In this document: piece by piece, positions 17,250-25,360 of the stretch
How the letters are laid out: each line of letters begins with the position of its first letter
How positions within the stretch are numbered: position 1 is the stretch's first letter
Origin: JACCTH01 sp035281645
GTDB lineage: Bacteria > Actinomycetota > Acidimicrobiia > Spongiisociales > ZC4RG35
Assembly (NCBI GenBank): GCA_035281645.1
Contig: DATEDN010000116.1
Coordinates: 1 to 48,462 of the forward strand
DNA: 48,462 nucleotides
Reading direction: 5' to 3'
Program-made: the position numbers and the translations under genes
The notes under the pieces: generated by a model
What the model saw: only the letters and a program-made list of their open reading frames with translations
What the model was told of the DNA's origin: nothing
The model's database searches: none

Positions 17250-18158
17250 TTGCTCACTGTCTCGAAGACCCTCGATCAGCTCACTGACGCCGCCCTCGAC
17301 GAGCTTGCCCGCTACAACGAGGGCGGCTTTCGGGTGGTGCTGGGCGCTGCTGCGCTCGCTGATGCGAGCGACACGTCCTTCGAGCTGACCGACGGGACTC
17401 GGGCGAACATCACGGACGTCATCGAGTTCGAGGGCGAGCTGGTCTACATCACGGCCAAGACTTCTGACCCGACTCCGGTGTTCACCTGTGTGCGTGGCTT
17501 CGATGGCACGACGGCAGCAGCTCATGCTGCCGGGACTGCCGGGCTGGTCAATCCTCTGTTTCCTCGCAGGCGAGTCCAGGCGGTCATCAAGACGGCCTTG
17601 GGGCGCATGGAAGCCAACGGCATCCCTCTGGTGAAGCAGACGACCGTCAACCGGGAAGCAGACCTGTATCACGCCGAACTGCCGGCCGAGACCCGTGAGG
17701 TGTACCAGGTCACCTTCATCGGTGAAGACGGCCATCCGTACCACTTGGACAAGTGGGAGTTCACCGACGTTCCGGCGTCGGTGCTGGCCACCGGGAAGCT
17801 GCTGCGGATTCCTCGCTATGTCGACGACGAGGACGATCTGATCGTCACCTACCGGGCTCCGTATCGCTGGAGCACCTACCCGTCGGAGCCTGTTGGGGCT
17901 TCGACGATCACGCTCCCTGAAGGCGCTCAGGACGTGCCTGTGCTGTACACGATCGCCCGGATCGTCACCCGTCGAGAGATCAGCAGGCAGCAGTTGGACC
18001 GCTCCGAGGAGTGGAACAACAGCCAGCAGGTCGTGAACGGCATCTCGTCCGGTCTGGTGCGAATGCTTTGGCAGGACTTCTACCGCTCGATCGACGAGGC
18101 CAAGAGGCTCTTCCAGGCGCCCACCTATCGCCCCTATCGCAAGGCTCGGAGATTCTGA
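17250..18158 (+). CDS. head-to-tail adaptor-like protein
   Basis: A 302-residue protein starting at TTG just after GGGTGACC. Residues about 25-100 form a beta domain with the pattern ELVYITAK…FTCVRGFDGTTAAAHAAGT, which recurs in the next protein. The C-terminal third is helical (YTIARIVTRREISRQQ…WQDFYRSIDEAKRLF), as in podovirus adaptors that plug into the portal. Order before a fibre-type protein and a beta-propeller nozzle matches the gp11/gp12-like pairing of podoviruses. The assignment is structural inference. Confidence 0.5.
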   Translation: MLTVSKTLDQLTDAALDELARYNEGGFRVVLGAAALADASDTSFELTDGTRANITDVIEFEGELVYITAKTSDPTPVFTCVRGFDGTTAAAHAAGTAGLVNPLFPRRRVQAVIKTALGRMEANGIPLVKQTTVNREADLYHAELPAETREVYQVTFIGEDGHPYHLDKWEFTDVPASVLATGKLLRIPRYVDDEDDLIVTYRAPYRWSTYPSEPVGASTITLPEGAQDVPVLYTIARIVTRREISRQQLDRSEEWNNSQQVVNGISSGLVRMLWQDFYRSIDEAKRLFQAPTYRPYRKARRF

Positions 18159-19270
18159 TGAGCGCCATCTACCAGAACCTGATGTCGGGCACGACCACGA
18201 CAAACCCGTTGCTGATCGGCGGGACGACGGTTGATGCTGCGAACTTCGCCAACCTGGATGTCGTCTCGGCCCCTGACTACATGTGGCTGGTGCTCGACCC
18301 GGAGGGCCTGTCGGGCGCTCCGGAGATTGTCAAGATCACCACGCACACGTCGAGCAACACTGCTTGCACGATCACCCGTGCGCAGCAAGGCACGACCGCT
18401 AGGCAGCATGCTTCCGGCACGGCGTGGGTCACGGCCGTCACCGAGGATGATCTGAACGAGCTTCCGTTCAGGAAGCTCACCACGACCGGCGACACGCTGT
18501 ATGCGAGCGCAGCGAACACTGCGTCACGCCTTGCTATTGGCACAGCCGGGCAGGTTCTGAAGGTGAACTCTGGGGCGACAGCACCGGAGTGGGGCCAGGT
18601 GGCTGCTGCCGGCATCGCATCGGATGCGGTGACCACGGCCAAGATCCTCGATGCCAACGTCACTGCGGCGAAGCTGTCGACTGCTGCCAGGGCCGAGTAC
18701 TACACGGTTGCCGACAATACGGCCCGGGATGCGCTATCCCCGTCTGAGGGCTGGCACGTCTGGACGCTCGACACGAACCGGCTGTGGGTCTACGACGGCA
18801 GCGCCTGGGTCCTGATGGGTGGATCGCTGCCACGTTGCAGGGCTCAGCGGGCCACGTCGCAGTCGATCTCCACCGTGACTGCGACGGCAATCCAATTCAA
18901 CAGCGCCGACATCTACGACTCCGATGCGATGCACGACATCGTGACCAACAACACCCGCATCACCGTCCCAGCAGGGCTCGGCGGGGTGTGGTCGATCGGG
19001 TACGGCTTCCGCTGGGCGACTGGAGGCGCTGCCAACACGACCCGAGTGTCGTTCATGCGGGTCAATGCCGGCTCGGAGCGCTACGGCTATTTCGAGGACG
19101 AGGACGGCACGGGGTCAATCGGGATCGCCAAGACAGTCCAGGTTGACCAGCCCCTGGCGGCTGGCGACTACATCGACCTGATCGTGTACCACAACGAAGC
19201 GGGATCGTTTGGGCAGGACGTCAGCTTGGTGCCGATCACCCTCTGGGCGCACTACAGGAGTCCGTTCTAA
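18158..19270 (+). CDS. tail fibre or tail accessory protein
   Basis: This 370-residue protein starts on a TGATG overlap. The N-terminal 100 residues carry the same motif as the preceding gene (VKITTHTSSNTACTITRAQQGTTARQHASGTAW). A central linker (TTAKILDANVTAAKLSTAAR) is of the kind found in trimeric fibre shafts. The C-terminal 140 residues look like a C1q/TNF-type jelly roll (GLGGVWSIGYGFRWATGG…GDYIDLIVYHNEAG). The layout of anchor, shaft and globular tip supports a fibre. Confidence 0.6.
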   Translation: MSAIYQNLMSGTTTTNPLLIGGTTVDAANFANLDVVSAPDYMWLVLDPEGLSGAPEIVKITTHTSSNTACTITRAQQGTTARQHASGTAWVTAVTEDDLNELPFRKLTTTGDTLYASAANTASRLAIGTAGQVLKVNSGATAPEWGQVAAAGIASDAVTTAKILDANVTAAKLSTAARAEYYTVADNTARDALSPSEGWHVWTLDTNRLWVYDGSAWVLMGGSLPRCRAQRATSQSISTVTATAIQFNSADIYDSDAMHDIVTNNTRITVPAGLGGVWSIGYGFRWATGGAANTTRVSFMRVNAGSERYGYFEDEDGTGSIGIAKTVQVDQPLAAGDYIDLIVYHNEAGSFGQDVSLVPITLWAHYRSPF

Positions 19271-19273
19271 CCG

Positions 19274-21487
19274 ATGACCACCCGCATCGGCTCGTTCCGT
19301 ATCGGGTCCGAGGCGATCGCCGGGACCTACGCCAGAGCTAAGCCCACGGTCGCCCTCACGGCCCCCGGCACTACGGTCTCAGCTTCCACTGTCACTGCGA
19401 CGTGGACGTATACGACCACCGTCTCTCGTGCCCAGACCCATTATCGGGTCAGGATCTACACGTCGGATGGCGGAACCACCCTGTTCGACTCAGGGACCGT
19501 CTCTGGTGCTGGGACCTCCAGCAACCCGTCGTATCTGCTGTCGTCGCTGTCGACGTACATGCTTGGCCTCTCGGCCTTTGACGGGCATGACTGGTCTGAC
19601 GAAGACACGACCCTGTTCACCGTCGAGCTGGAAGACGTTGTCGACTACCCCGACGTCGACAACGTCGGGGCCATCTACGAGATCGGCATCAACGGCACCG
19701 GCTACATGCTGTCCGATCAGCCTGGCGGCGAATACCGCTACCGGCGTCAGACCATCCCCCTGGATGCCCCTCGTTTCGCTCAAGGCGACACGCCTTTCAC
19801 CCAGGCTGTCGAGCGCTACACGTTCATGGGCTCTGCTGACTTCTCTGGCGGGGCTGGACAGAAGTGGCTGAACAGGGGCAGCAGTGACACCTCCAAGTTC
19901 TGGCAGTCGGAGGGCGTCAACCCGTTCGAGCCTGGCGAGCTGACCCTTCTCAACGCCACCGACCAAACGCTCGCTGACACGTACACGGCGCAGAACGCCG
20001 TGGTGCTCGGCTCCGACCTGTATGTGCAGACAGCGAACGCCGAGCTGACCAAGCAGTCGACCCCTGGCGGGGCGACGACTGCGTTCACAATCACAGCAGC
20101 CGGAACCATCTCGTCGATGACGACAGATGGCACCTACTGGTATGCGTGTGATGGGGCGAACATCTTCCGGAAAGTGGATGCCGCCGATGTCGCAGCCTGG
20201 AGCACCGAGAACGCCAAGCTGATCGCCTATGCCGGTGACCGGATCTGTATGGCTGACGCCACCTCTGGAAGTGCCCCGAATAGGTTCTCCACGCTCACAG
20301 ACGCAGGCGCAGTGGAGGTCAACCGACTCACACTGGCGGTGGGCACCACGATCTCGTCTATCTGTGGCGGTGACGGCTACGTGTGGTTCTCGGCCTACCG
20401 TGGGAACACGGGCGCCGTCTATGCCTGGCAGGCCGGCACAAGCGACACTCCGTTCAACGTGTTCGAGCTTCCCGTCGGGCAGGTCCCGACTGCTGTCGCC
20501 TTCTATCAAGGGAACCTGTTCATTCGGGCGAGCGAGACGCTCGCCTCCGGCAGCCGGGCCGTCATCTGGCGTGGGCCTGTATCCGATGGGAGACCTTCCC
20601 CGGAGGTGGTCCTGGAGATCGAGGAGGCCGGCGTCGCACACGGCCCCGGTGCGTTCTGTGGGGACGACAGGTTCATCCACTTCTCGTGGCGTGACATGAC
20701 GTCTGGTGGCCGCTCAGGTGTTGGCGCCATCGACCTGTCGACGGGCGGCTGGGCGAAATGGCTGTACGCCGATGATGACACTGCGTCCGGGCATGTGCGT
20801 TCGATCGTCAACTGGAACGGGCTGGTTGCGTTCACAGTTGACGGCTATGGGGCTGTCGTCGATGACGAAGCCCCTCTCACCACGGGCTGGTTGAGGACAT
20901 CCCACAGCGACCTAGCAACATCTCTAACTAAAGTTTTCGATGAGGTTGACGTGGTGTTCGAGCCGCTGCCTAACAACGGCAGCGTGTCCGTCGAGTACAG
21001 CGTGGATGCTGGAGGCTCGTACCAGACGATAAGTGGAGCGACCGTCAGTTCGGCTGGCAGCAAGACCTTGCACGCCGAGGTGGCTGTGCAAGGCGCAAGC
21101 CTTGGCTTGGAGATCACGCTGGGCGCTGTGGCGACCAGCCCTTCGGTGTCGACGATCACGGCCAAAGTGCATCCGATCGGCTTGGCCGATCAGCTGCTCA
21201 CTCTCCCGGTCAACTGCGCTGACAGGCTGGTCGGCTTGAACCGGGTGGAGATCGCAGAACAGTGCGGCCCAGGGTTCGGTTATGCGAGGGCTCGCACGTT
21301 GGAGTCGCTTGCCCAGACACGAGTCCGGTTCCAGGATGTCGACTGGTGGAACACCGGCACGGCGACGATCTGGGAAGTGATCGGTGTTGAGGTGGTGGAA
21401 ACAGGTCCAGGGGTGATGGACCCGCATCAGAACGCAAGGACAGCGTCACTCGTCGCCGTCCTCACAATGAGAAGGGCGTTGCGTTGA
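19274..21487 (+). CDS. tail nozzle/hub-like protein with Fn3 domain and beta-propeller
   Basis: At 737 residues this is the second largest tail-type gene. Residues about 23-120 resemble a fibronectin type III domain (PTVALTAPG…VTATWTYTTT…YRVRIYTSDG). Residues about 190-550 show repeated blade-like strands (MTTDGTYWYACDGANIFRK, ICGGDGYVWFSAYRGNTG, GDDRFIHFSWRDM). A beta-sandwich C terminus follows. A propeller hub downstream of an adaptor is the architecture of podovirus nozzles. It is followed after one base by the 77-residue membrane protein. No tape measure or tube was found nearby. Confidence 0.6.
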   Translation: MTTRIGSFRIGSEAIAGTYARAKPTVALTAPGTTVSASTVTATWTYTTTVSRAQTHYRVRIYTSDGGTTLFDSGTVSGAGTSSNPSYLLSSLSTYMLGLSAFDGHDWSDEDTTLFTVELEDVVDYPDVDNVGAIYEIGINGTGYMLSDQPGGEYRYRRQTIPLDAPRFAQGDTPFTQAVERYTFMGSADFSGGAGQKWLNRGSSDTSKFWQSEGVNPFEPGELTLLNATDQTLADTYTAQNAVVLGSDLYVQTANAELTKQSTPGGATTAFTITAAGTISSMTTDGTYWYACDGANIFRKVDAADVAAWSTENAKLIAYAGDRICMADATSGSAPNRFSTLTDAGAVEVNRLTLAVGTTISSICGGDGYVWFSAYRGNTGAVYAWQAGTSDTPFNVFELPVGQVPTAVAFYQGNLFIRASETLASGSRAVIWRGPVSDGRPSPEVVLEIEEAGVAHGPGAFCGDDRFIHFSWRDMTSGGRSGVGAIDLSTGGWAKWLYADDDTASGHVRSIVNWNGLVAFTVDGYGAVVDDEAPLTTGWLRTSHSDLATSLTKVFDEVDVVFEPLPNNGSVSVEYSVDAGGSYQTISGATVSSAGSKTLHAEVAVQGASLGLEITLGAVATSPSVSTITAKVHPIGLADQLLTLPVNCADRLVGLNRVEIAEQCGPGFGYARARTLESLAQTRVRFQDVDWWNTGTATIWEVIGVEVVETGPGVMDPHQNARTASLVAVLTMRRALR

Positions 21488-21488
21488 C

Positions 21489-21722
21489 ATGGACCTTGGC
21501 GAGATCCTGATTGGCGCTGGAGCCATCATCACGGCCCTGGCCACCTGGCGGGGGATGTCGAGAAAGGTGACGTCCCACATCGGCACCCCGAACGGCAAAG
21601 GCAACGTGGTGCAGATGTCGGAGCAGATGCTGGAGCAGAACCGGCAGATACTGCTGGCGATCGGACGTGTCGAAGGTGAGCTGAAAGCTCACATGCAAGA
21701 CCGGAACGTTCACCTTCGCTGA
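21489..21722 (+). CDS. small single-pass membrane protein
   Basis: The 77-residue product has one hydrophobic helix at about residues 5-21 (ILIGAGAIITALATWRG), then a basic stretch, then a charged amphipathic tail with EQMLEQNRQILLAIGRVEGELKAH. Similar one-helix plus coiled-coil proteins close the structural or lysis region in many actinophages, sometimes as DUF2746-like holin partners. The gene converges with the leftward gene at 21710, overlapping it by 13 bases. Confidence 0.5.
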   Translation: MDLGEILIGAGAIITALATWRGMSRKVTSHIGTPNGKGNVVQMSEQMLEQNRQILLAIGRVEGELKAHMQDRNVHLR

Positions 21723-21883
21723 CGCACTACGCCACTGGCGAGCACTCTGCCGTCAGGGTCGGTGACATAGGTGACCCCGGACAGGTCTAGCTCCCCGTCT
21801 CCGAGGACATCTCTGGCGAGGCCTGTCACATAAGCGACAGGGTCGCCCTGCTGCACCATCACTTCCTTCAAGGTCAGGTCCAC
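21710..21883 (-). CDS. small hypothetical protein downstream of integrase
   Basis: This 57-residue frame has a GTG start ten bases after the integrase stop. An internal ATG at 21859, preceded by AAGGA, is an equally good start. The core (VTYVTDPDGRVLASGVV) suggests a small beta hairpin unit. It ends the long leftward operon. Unrecognised; an excisionase role would be guesswork. Confidence 0.45.
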   Translation of the reverse strand: MDLTLKEVMVQQGDPVAYVTGLARDVLGDGELDLSGVTYVTDPDGRVLASGVVRQRR

Positions 21884-21893
21884 GAAGCCAGGG

Positions 21894-22811
21894 CTACCAC
21901 TCGATTCTGAAGTCGTCAACCACAGCTTGCGACTTGGCTGGGCTCTGATCCATGTACCGGCTGGTTGTCGCCAGGTTGGTGTGCCTGAGCCCACGCTGGA
22001 TCTCCAGGACAGTCTTGCCGCTGCGCTCCAGGTGCCCGGCGAACGTTCGGCGCATGTCATGCGGGGAGCATGGCACCTTCGCTCGGCGTGACGCCGAGCG
22101 GACAGCCTGGGCGATCCCGTGGAAGCCGAGAGGGCAGTCATACAGGCTGGTCCTGTCCCACTCGCCTTCTTCGCTGGAGCCGTGTGTGAACCGGAAGAAC
22201 ACCGGAGGGTTCTCCGACGTCTGATGTCGTCGGATTTCCTGATGCCAGCGCACCACCTCTTCATGCAGCTGCTCGGGGAGGTGGATCAAGTCGAGCTTCT
22301 GGCCTTTGCCCACCAGGTCAATGGTACGCAGGTCTTTCGAGAACATCGGCCAGCGCAAGCTGGCGATCTCGTTCCTGCGCAAGCCCCGGAAGAACCCGAA
22401 CATGAGGATCAACCTGTCACGCCTGCCGCACTGGTCTTCCATGTCGCAGGAGCGCAGCAGCTTGCCGACCTCCTCGTCGGACAGCCAGCGCCCCATCCTC
22501 ACCCGGAAGTTCCCGGGGGAGACAGCGAACGACAGGCCGACCGCAGGCGAGGCCTGCACCAGCTTCTGGTACTGGCACCAGGCGAAGAAGGTTGTGCAGA
22601 TCGTTCGGCGCAGCTTGACGGTGTTCGGGGCTGGGGTGCCGGCGAGGCAGAACTCGACGAGGTCTGCCTCCTTGAACTGGTGGACCTCTTTGCGTGGATG
22701 GAGGCTCTGAAGCTTCCGAAGGGTCTTCTGGTAGCACTCGGCCGTGGCCGGGGTGCGGACTCGGCCGCTCTCCGTCACGTACTTTCTGGTCGCTTCCGGG
22801 TACAGGCGCAT
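21894..22811 (-). CDS. int: tyrosine integrase
   Basis: The 305-residue protein has a SAM-like N-terminal DNA-binding domain (about 1-95) and a catalytic domain. It carries the full active-site set: R145 in GLRRNEIASL, K169 in GKGQK, H251 and R254 in HDMRRTF, H277 in GLRHTN and the nucleophile Y286 in TSRYM. It should catalyse site-specific insertion into the host chromosome. The ATG follows AGGAGAGAGG. A promoter-like pair lies about 60 bases upstream and twin inverted repeats lie just beyond, a possible attP. A directionality factor was not identified. Confidence 0.93.
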   Translation of the reverse strand: MRLYPEATRKYVTESGRVRTPATAECYQKTLRKLQSLHPRKEVHQFKEADLVEFCLAGTPAPNTVKLRRTICTTFFAWCQYQKLVQASPAVGLSFAVSPGNFRVRMGRWLSDEEVGKLLRSCDMEDQCGRRDRLILMFGFFRGLRRNEIASLRWPMFSKDLRTIDLVGKGQKLDLIHLPEQLHEEVVRWHQEIRRHQTSENPPVFFRFTHGSSEEGEWDRTSLYDCPLGFHGIAQAVRSASRRAKVPCSPHDMRRTFAGHLERSGKTVLEIQRGLRHTNLATTSRYMDQSPAKSQAVVDDFRIEW

Positions 22812-22864
22812 GGACTAGCCTCTCTCCTAGGACAGTTGACTGATGGACGTTCTCCCTGCTCCGA

Positions 22865-22893
22865 ACTGTACCAGAGGTAAACTAGTAAAGCAA
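22865..22893 (-). promoter_or_regulatory. putative integrase promoter
   Basis: On the leftward strand TTGCTT is followed after exactly 17 bases by TACAGT. This gives a plausible sigma-70-type promoter about 55 bases before the integrase start. An ACTAGTTT site resembling the operator-like sites elsewhere lies in the spacer. Confidence 0.5.
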
Positions 22894-22900
22894 TTTCTTA

Positions 22901-22961
22901 TGGTAGAATACCGAGTCGTTGGCTTCTACCAGGCACGTTCTTCCGAGTTTGGGACGTGCCT
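22901..22961. repeat. twin inverted repeats next to integrase (attP or terminator candidate)
   Basis: Two consecutive inverted repeats have the same geometry of 8-base arm, 15-base spacer, 8-base arm. TGGTAGAA/TTCTACCA lies at 22901-22931 and AGGCACGT/ACGTGCCT at 22931-22961. Arms differ but both spacers contain CCGAGT followed by TTGG or TGGG. The second overlaps the 3' end and stop of the gene at 22926. Confidence 0.6.
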
Positions 22962-23207
22962 GAGGATACCGTTGTCGACACGGTATCGGCAGGTGTAGCC
23001 GTGTGCTGTCGTGGTCTCCAGTGACCCATCCGCCAGCACCGTCACGTCCGACAGGGTGAGGCAGTTGTCGTGGGGTTCGATGCTGCTCCGCCACCACCAG
23101 CAGGGCTCGTAGCCCTGCTTCCCGTCGATCAGCAGATAGCCGTCAAGAGGCCCGCCCCAGAACCACAGCCAGCCGTTGAGAGGGTCTTTCCCGGTCTCCG
23201 TCACCAT
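22926..23207 (-). CDS. small GGPxDG-family protein
   Basis: This 93-residue protein contains WFWGGPLDGYLLIDG early and a tryptophan-rich segment (EPCWWWRSS), followed by strands ending in CRYRVDNGILRHV. The GGPxDG signature recurs in two other proteins of this operon (23495-23869 and 26885-27106) and is common in small actinophage proteins of unknown function. The ATG lies two bases after the upstream stop. The gene's 3' end forms one arm of an inverted repeat. Confidence 0.6.
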   Translation of the reverse strand: MVTETGKDPLNGWLWFWGGPLDGYLLIDGKQGYEPCWWWRSSIEPHDNCLTLSDVTVLADGSLETTTAHGYTCRYRVDNGILRHVPNSEERAW

Positions 23208-23208
23208 C

Positions 23209-23502
23209 TCAGCCCACCGAGGCTGTGTGGGTGGCTGGAGAGGGTGATCCTGGGCGATACGGGCTCCACGCCCACACGCCCGGACGGGACTCCACCCAGC
23301 CAGCAGTCGGGTCCGGCACAAGGTGCCGGCCCTGCTTGGTCAGATGCTTGTCAGCAGAGGTGATCGACGTGAACGTCAGATGACAGGTGACACAGTGCTG
23401 GGCTTCGGTGCCGGTCCAGCTGCTGTGGCAGCGCCGGCACACGATCGGGTCCGAGAGAGACTTCCGGCCGTTGGCCTTGGTGTGATCGCAGACCTCACAC
23501 AT
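23209..23502 (-). CDS. FDXHR-like zinc-binding protein
   Basis: The 97-residue product has paired cysteines CEVC and CRRC near the N terminus. The segment WTGTEAQHCVTCHLTFTS…ADKHL…GRHLVPDP matches the layout of the small FDXHR zinc-binding proteins of actinophages, with DKH in place of the usual FDxHR. It is probably a one-zinc structural or DNA-binding module. Its start overlaps the upstream gene by eight bases. Function in infection is unknown. Confidence 0.65.
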   Translation of the reverse strand: MCEVCDHTKANGRKSLSDPIVCRRCHSSWTGTEAQHCVTCHLTFTSITSADKHLTKQGRHLVPDPTAGWVESRPGVWAWSPYRPGSPSPATHTASVG

Positions 23503-23869
23503 CGAGCAGTTCCTTGATCGAGGCCAAGGCCTCGGCGTAGGCGAAGTAGCGGAGCAGGCCGGTCGATGTGTCGCCCGACGCCTTGCGGATGATTCCCTTG
23601 ATCTGGAACAGCGTCTCCTCTGTGAGGAGCCGCTGGAACTCCTCGTCCATGACCCACGAGTGGGTCTTCGGCTCGCCATACAGGCCGAGATCCTCAGCCT
23701 CGTGCGTCAACTGATCTACGACAGGCTCCACGTAGGAGTAGAAGGCACAGCCATCGGCCGTGCCTGCGTACTGGTAGTCACCGGCATGCTCGAACACGTC
23801 AGCGAGGCTGCCGGTCTCCAGGTCGCCTTGGATGTTGTTGTACGGCCCACCAACCAGCTGGTACTTCAC
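23495..23869 (-). CDS. GGP-family hypothetical protein
   Basis: A 124-residue protein starting at a GTG inside a GTGA overlap with the upstream micro-gene, giving MKYQLVGGPYNNIQGDL. This start aligns with the related MKEFGILVGGPRDG protein at 26885, so it is preferred to ATGs further upstream. The N-terminal half is beta-like and the C-terminal half is helical (FQRLLTEETLFQIKGIIRKA). No known function. Confidence 0.6.
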   Translation of the reverse strand: MKYQLVGGPYNNIQGDLETGSLADVFEHAGDYQYAGTADGCAFYSYVEPVVDQLTHEAEDLGLYGEPKTHSWVMDEEFQRLLTEETLFQIKGIIRKASGDTSTGLLRYFAYAEALASIKELLDV

Positions 23870-23997
23870 CAGCTCGATCCCGGTTTGTACTCCCATTTGC
23901 CGTCGCAGCAAGCACCCATCGACGCTCCGTGCTTCCGAAGCACAGCGACGAGGTCTTCGAGAAAGGCGCTCTCCCGGTCTGTCAGTTCACGCTTCAC
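23866..23997 (-). CDS. 43-residue micro-protein with CC motif
   Basis: The frame runs from a GTG in a GTGA overlap with the upstream gene to a TGA in a GTGA overlap with the downstream gene. It is coupled on both sides. The protein (MKRELTDRESAFLEDLVAV… then ACCDGKWEYKPG) has an amphipathic helix followed by a vicinal cysteine pair. Coupling and helix pattern support a real gene. Function unknown. Confidence 0.6.
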   Translation of the reverse strand: MKRELTDRESAFLEDLVAVLRKHGASMGACCDGKWEYKPGSSW

Positions 23998-24284
23998 AAG
24001 TCGATGCCTAGAGGATCGGGCATCGTGTACAGATCCAGGCGCCGTCCGTCACCCCGATATCTGCCGTTCATCAACGTCTCCATCTCTGTCTCCGACAAGT
24101 ACACGTCAGCGGGGACGGTTCTTGCTTCGACGATCTTTTGCTCGTAATAGGGATCGGGCGTCTTGCCGGTCAGCGACCAACGCAAGTGGGAGACGCAAAG
24201 AACGGAGTCCGGGCAGCATTTCTGCTGGCACCTGCCCCAGGTGGTCACCTTCCTGCATTGCTTTGGCGATCGCTTTCTTGCCAC
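23994..24284 (-). CDS. cysteine-rich small protein
   Basis: This 96-residue protein, from a GTG, has a clear zinc-type pattern: CRKVTTWGRCQQKCC…CVSHLRW. An acidic tail follows (VYLSETEMETLMNGRYRGDG). It overlaps the 3' part of the sigma-like gene by 179 bases in another frame, unlike every other junction in this operon. A later GTG at 24104 would remove the overlap but also the cysteine motif. The cysteine-rich reading looks the more protein-like of the two overlapping frames. Confidence 0.55.
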   Translation of the reverse strand: MARKRSPKQCRKVTTWGRCQQKCCPDSVLCVSHLRWSLTGKTPDPYYEQKIVEARTVPADVYLSETEMETLMNGRYRGDGRRLDLYTMPDPLGIDL

Positions 24285-24492
24285 GATCCAGCGCCCCTCT
24301 CACTGCGTATGTGCTGCGGTCGAGTTCAAGGGCGGCAGCCTCGATAGAGAGCTGCTGCCAGAACAGGCACTCGATCACCTCTCGCTCCAACGGCGGGAGG
24401 CTGTCCACGATCTCTCTCAGCCAGTCGAGTGACATGGGCTGGGCGGAACCCTCGAACAGGTCCATGTCGAAACCCGACTGCTCCGTCTTCAC
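24106..24492 (-). CDS. sigma-70 region 4-like HTH protein
   Basis: The 128-residue frame starts on a GTGA overlap. Residues about 27-80 (LPPLEREVIECLFWQQLSIE…LDRSTYAVRGALDRGKKAI) match the helix-turn-helix of sigma-70 region 4 and related regulators, with the typical ExExV start and a recognition helix with ST-x-AV. It could redirect host RNA polymerase or bind promoters. About 45 residues after the HTH are arginine/leucine-rich and overlap the cysteine protein in another frame, so the true C terminus is uncertain. Confidence 0.6.
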   Translation of the reverse strand: MKTEQSGFDMDLFEGSAQPMSLDWLREIVDSLPPLEREVIECLFWQQLSIEAAALELDRSTYAVRGALDRGKKAIAKAMQEGDHLGQVPAEMLPGLRSLRLPLALVADRQDARSLLRAKDRRSKNRPR

Positions 24493-24785
24493 GACTCCGG
24501 GCGATCCTCGCCTGCGGCCCCGAGCCACCCGGCGAACTCGATGATGTCACCCACGGTGGCCTCGGGAAGGTCCAGTGACTCACGCAGCCGGCGATGCATC
24601 TGGCCGATCCCGAGGCGGTACAGCCAGTTCCGGTGGACGTAAACGGTCAGAACCTTGCGCCTGCGTCGAGAGACGACATCCACTCGCACCGAGTAGTCCG
24701 AACCGGGGTACACGTACATCGTGTTGCGGGTCGTGTGGTCCCAGTGCTGCGAAAGCAGCATGGGCTCGGGCTTGTACCGCCTCAC
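24489..24785 (-). CDS. hypothetical basic protein
   Basis: This 98-residue product begins on a GTGA overlap with the deoxynucleotide kinase gene and ends on one with the sigma-like gene. The central part (SDYSVRVDVVSRRRRKVLTVYVHRNWLYRLG) is basic and beta-like. The C-terminal part is helical and acidic (PEATVGDIIEFAGWLGAA). It may bind nucleic acid, but no family was recognised. Confidence 0.55.
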   Translation of the reverse strand: MRRYKPEPMLLSQHWDHTTRNTMYVYPGSDYSVRVDVVSRRRRKVLTVYVHRNWLYRLGIGQMHRRLRESLDLPEATVGDIIEFAGWLGAAGEDRPES

Positions 24786-25360
24786 TTCTTTACTTCCTTG
24801 GGAAGCCAAGCCCGGACGGTCTCGATGACCTTCTCTTCCAGATCCATCACCGAGCCGTTGTTATCGATCACCGCATCCCACTTATCGAAATCGATAAGCT
24901 CCGTCTCCGAGATGTGGCCCATCGCCTTGTGGCCCGGTCGGTCGATCTTGATGAGCTTCCCGCCAGCAGCCTGGATCGCTTCGGCTTCGTTGATGAAGCG
25001 CACATCTGCGAACACGATCTTGTCCGTGAGAACCTCATAGCGAGCCATCGCCTGCTCCACCCAGAAGTTCTCACCAAACACCTTGCGAGCGCCCAGCCCC
25101 AGGTTCTGGAGGAACAGCCGGACCTCCTTGTGTCGGTCCTTCGCCTCCTCCCAGCCAGTGCCCTGGACGATCCACTTCAGCCGGCCATGCCCGATGCCGA
25201 CGTTCGTCGCCTGCATGGGCTGGATGAGCGGATCGGCGTGCAACGCCAGATCCTTCAAAGGCTGAGCGAAGCTGGCGATCCTGAACCCGAGGGCTCGTGC
25301 CAGCGCTTCTGCGCTGACACTCTTGCCTGTGCGGGCAACATGTCCAATTCCTAGAAGCAT
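24782..25360 (-). CDS. deoxynucleoside monophosphate kinase
   Basis: A 192-residue P-loop kinase. The nucleotide-binding loop GHVARTGKS lies at about residues 6-14 with K13. RLFLQNLGLGARKVFGENFWV and the DVRFINEAEAI segment are characteristic of phage dNMP kinases related to T4 gp1. It phosphorylates dNMPs to dNDPs for phage DNA synthesis. It sits next to a deoxynucleotidase-like HAD gene, forming a nucleotide-metabolism pair. The start shares TAATG with the upstream micro-gene. Confidence 0.8.
   Translation of the reverse strand: MLLGIGHVARTGKSVSAEALARALGFRIASFAQPLKDLALHADPLIQPMQATNVGIGHGRLKWIVQGTGWEEAKDRHKEVRLFLQNLGLGARKVFGENFWVEQAMARYEVLTDKIVFADVRFINEAEAIQAAGGKLIKIDRPGHKAMGHISETELIDFDKWDAVIDNNGSVMDLEEKVIETVRAWLPKEVKK

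Noticed and set aside
17250..18158. Classical tape-measure or tail-tube protein near the adaptor
   Set aside because: No long coiled-coil protein or tube-like gene pair with a frameshifted chaperone was found between the adaptor and nozzle genes.
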